The notes beneath the pieces are model-generated. The model saw only the letters and a program-made list of their open reading frames with translations. It was not told the DNA's origin and did not search any database. A stretch of 6,063 bases of DNA from Bacillota bacterium (GTDB lineage: Bacteria > Bacillota > Clostridia > Lachnospirales > Lachnospiraceae). Position 1 is the stretch's first letter. Each line of letters begins with the position of its first letter. Position numbers and translations under genes: made by a program. The stretch lies in contig JAEWMZ010000489.1 of NCBI GenBank assembly GCA_023392995.1, forward strand, positions 1-6,063. The letters are read 5' to 3'. Below, piece after piece: positions 5,829-6,063 of the stretch.

Positions 5829-6063
5829 CTATTTATTTTTAAATGTATCATAAATTTCTAATGATAATAAGAAAATTCCAATTAACATAAATAATATAAC
5901 AAAAAAATTAGTTTTCAAATCAGGCATATCTGGTGACAGCTCTGAAAGGTAAACTTCTTTAACGTAACCTGTTTTCACCCAAAATAGCAATTGTGGAAAT
6001 CTTTTCTCTGTTTTATGGATTTCCAGGTAAGTTATCCACATCATATATTTAGACTCATTTTCT
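5829..6063 (-). CDS. Hypothetical protein, C-terminal end, predicted membrane segment (runs off right edge)
   Basis: I do not recognise this protein. The frame is open from the right edge to a TAG at 5829, giving 77 visible residues. The first ATG (6042-6044) has no ribosome site and the frame continues upstream without a stop, so this is more likely the tail of a longer protein than a 71-residue gene. The visible part is a charged/aromatic stretch (KTEKRFPQLLFWVKTGY), a polar segment (SELSPDMPDLKTN), then a hydrophobic span of about 18 residues (FFVILFMLIGIFLLSLEI) and a short tail ending TFKNK. That arrangement suggests a C-terminal membrane anchor with a short tail. The strong terminator 13 nt downstream supports a real gene end. 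The DNA is clearly more AT-rich than the opp genes. No link to peptide transport can be seen. Confidence 0.55.
   Translation of the reverse strand, partial: ENESKYMMWITYLEIHKTEKRFPQLLFWVKTGYVKEVYLSELSPDMPDLKTNFFVILFMLIGIFLLSLEIYDTFKNK

Noticed and set aside
1..6063. Mobile element, CRISPR array, tRNA/rRNA or novel defence or biosynthetic system
   Set aside because: No transposase, terminal repeats, spaced direct repeats or RNA gene structure is visible; the content is a standard peptide-importer operon plus one partial gene.

Overview
This window is an ordinary-looking piece of a low-to-moderate GC Firmicutes chromosome, most likely from the Clostridia (a Lachnospiraceae-like genome fits best). 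The grounds are strong AGGAGG-type ribosome binding sites, a short lipoprotein signal with an LTGC lipobox followed by a Ser/Thr/Pro-rich linker, and AT-rich intergenic DNA with U-tract terminators. The taxonomic assignment is an inference; there is no rRNA or marker gene here.

Almost everything is transcribed leftwards (minus strand). Positions 5315 to 1 hold a complete-order Opp/Dpp-type ABC importer operon: oppA (lipid-anchored substrate-binding protein, 5315-3615), oppB (permease, 3437-2511), oppC (permease, 2500-1568), oppD (ATPase, 1463-414) and the first 140 codons of oppF (second ATPase, 421 to the left edge). OppA captures an oligopeptide-like ligand outside the membrane, OppB and OppC form the channel, and the OppD/OppF pair hydrolyses ATP to drive uptake. 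OppB/OppC and OppD/OppF are tightly linked (10-nt gap and 8-nt overlap). The oppA-oppB gap (177 nt) and the oppC-oppD gap (104 nt) contain hairpins that may set different expression levels.

Right of oppA lies a 513-bp gene-free stretch (5316-5828). From right to left it holds an excellent intrinsic terminator for an upstream gene, an AT-rich segment with no recognisable gene, a TTGACA/TAAAAT promoter with dyad elements over and beside it, and a 128-nt leader. A second intrinsic terminator sits inside that leader, between the promoter and oppA. This promoter-terminator-gene arrangement suggests transcription attenuation or a short leader RNA. It is the most interesting regulatory feature in the window.

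At the right edge (5829-6063) is the C-terminal end of an unrecognised minus-strand protein with a predicted membrane segment; it runs off the window. I found no mobile element, CRISPR array, tRNA/rRNA or convincing novel multi-gene system. The points worth a second look are the leader terminator, the operator-like dyads, the intercistronic hairpin after oppA, and an OppA that appears to lack the usual peptide N-terminus-binding Asp motif.
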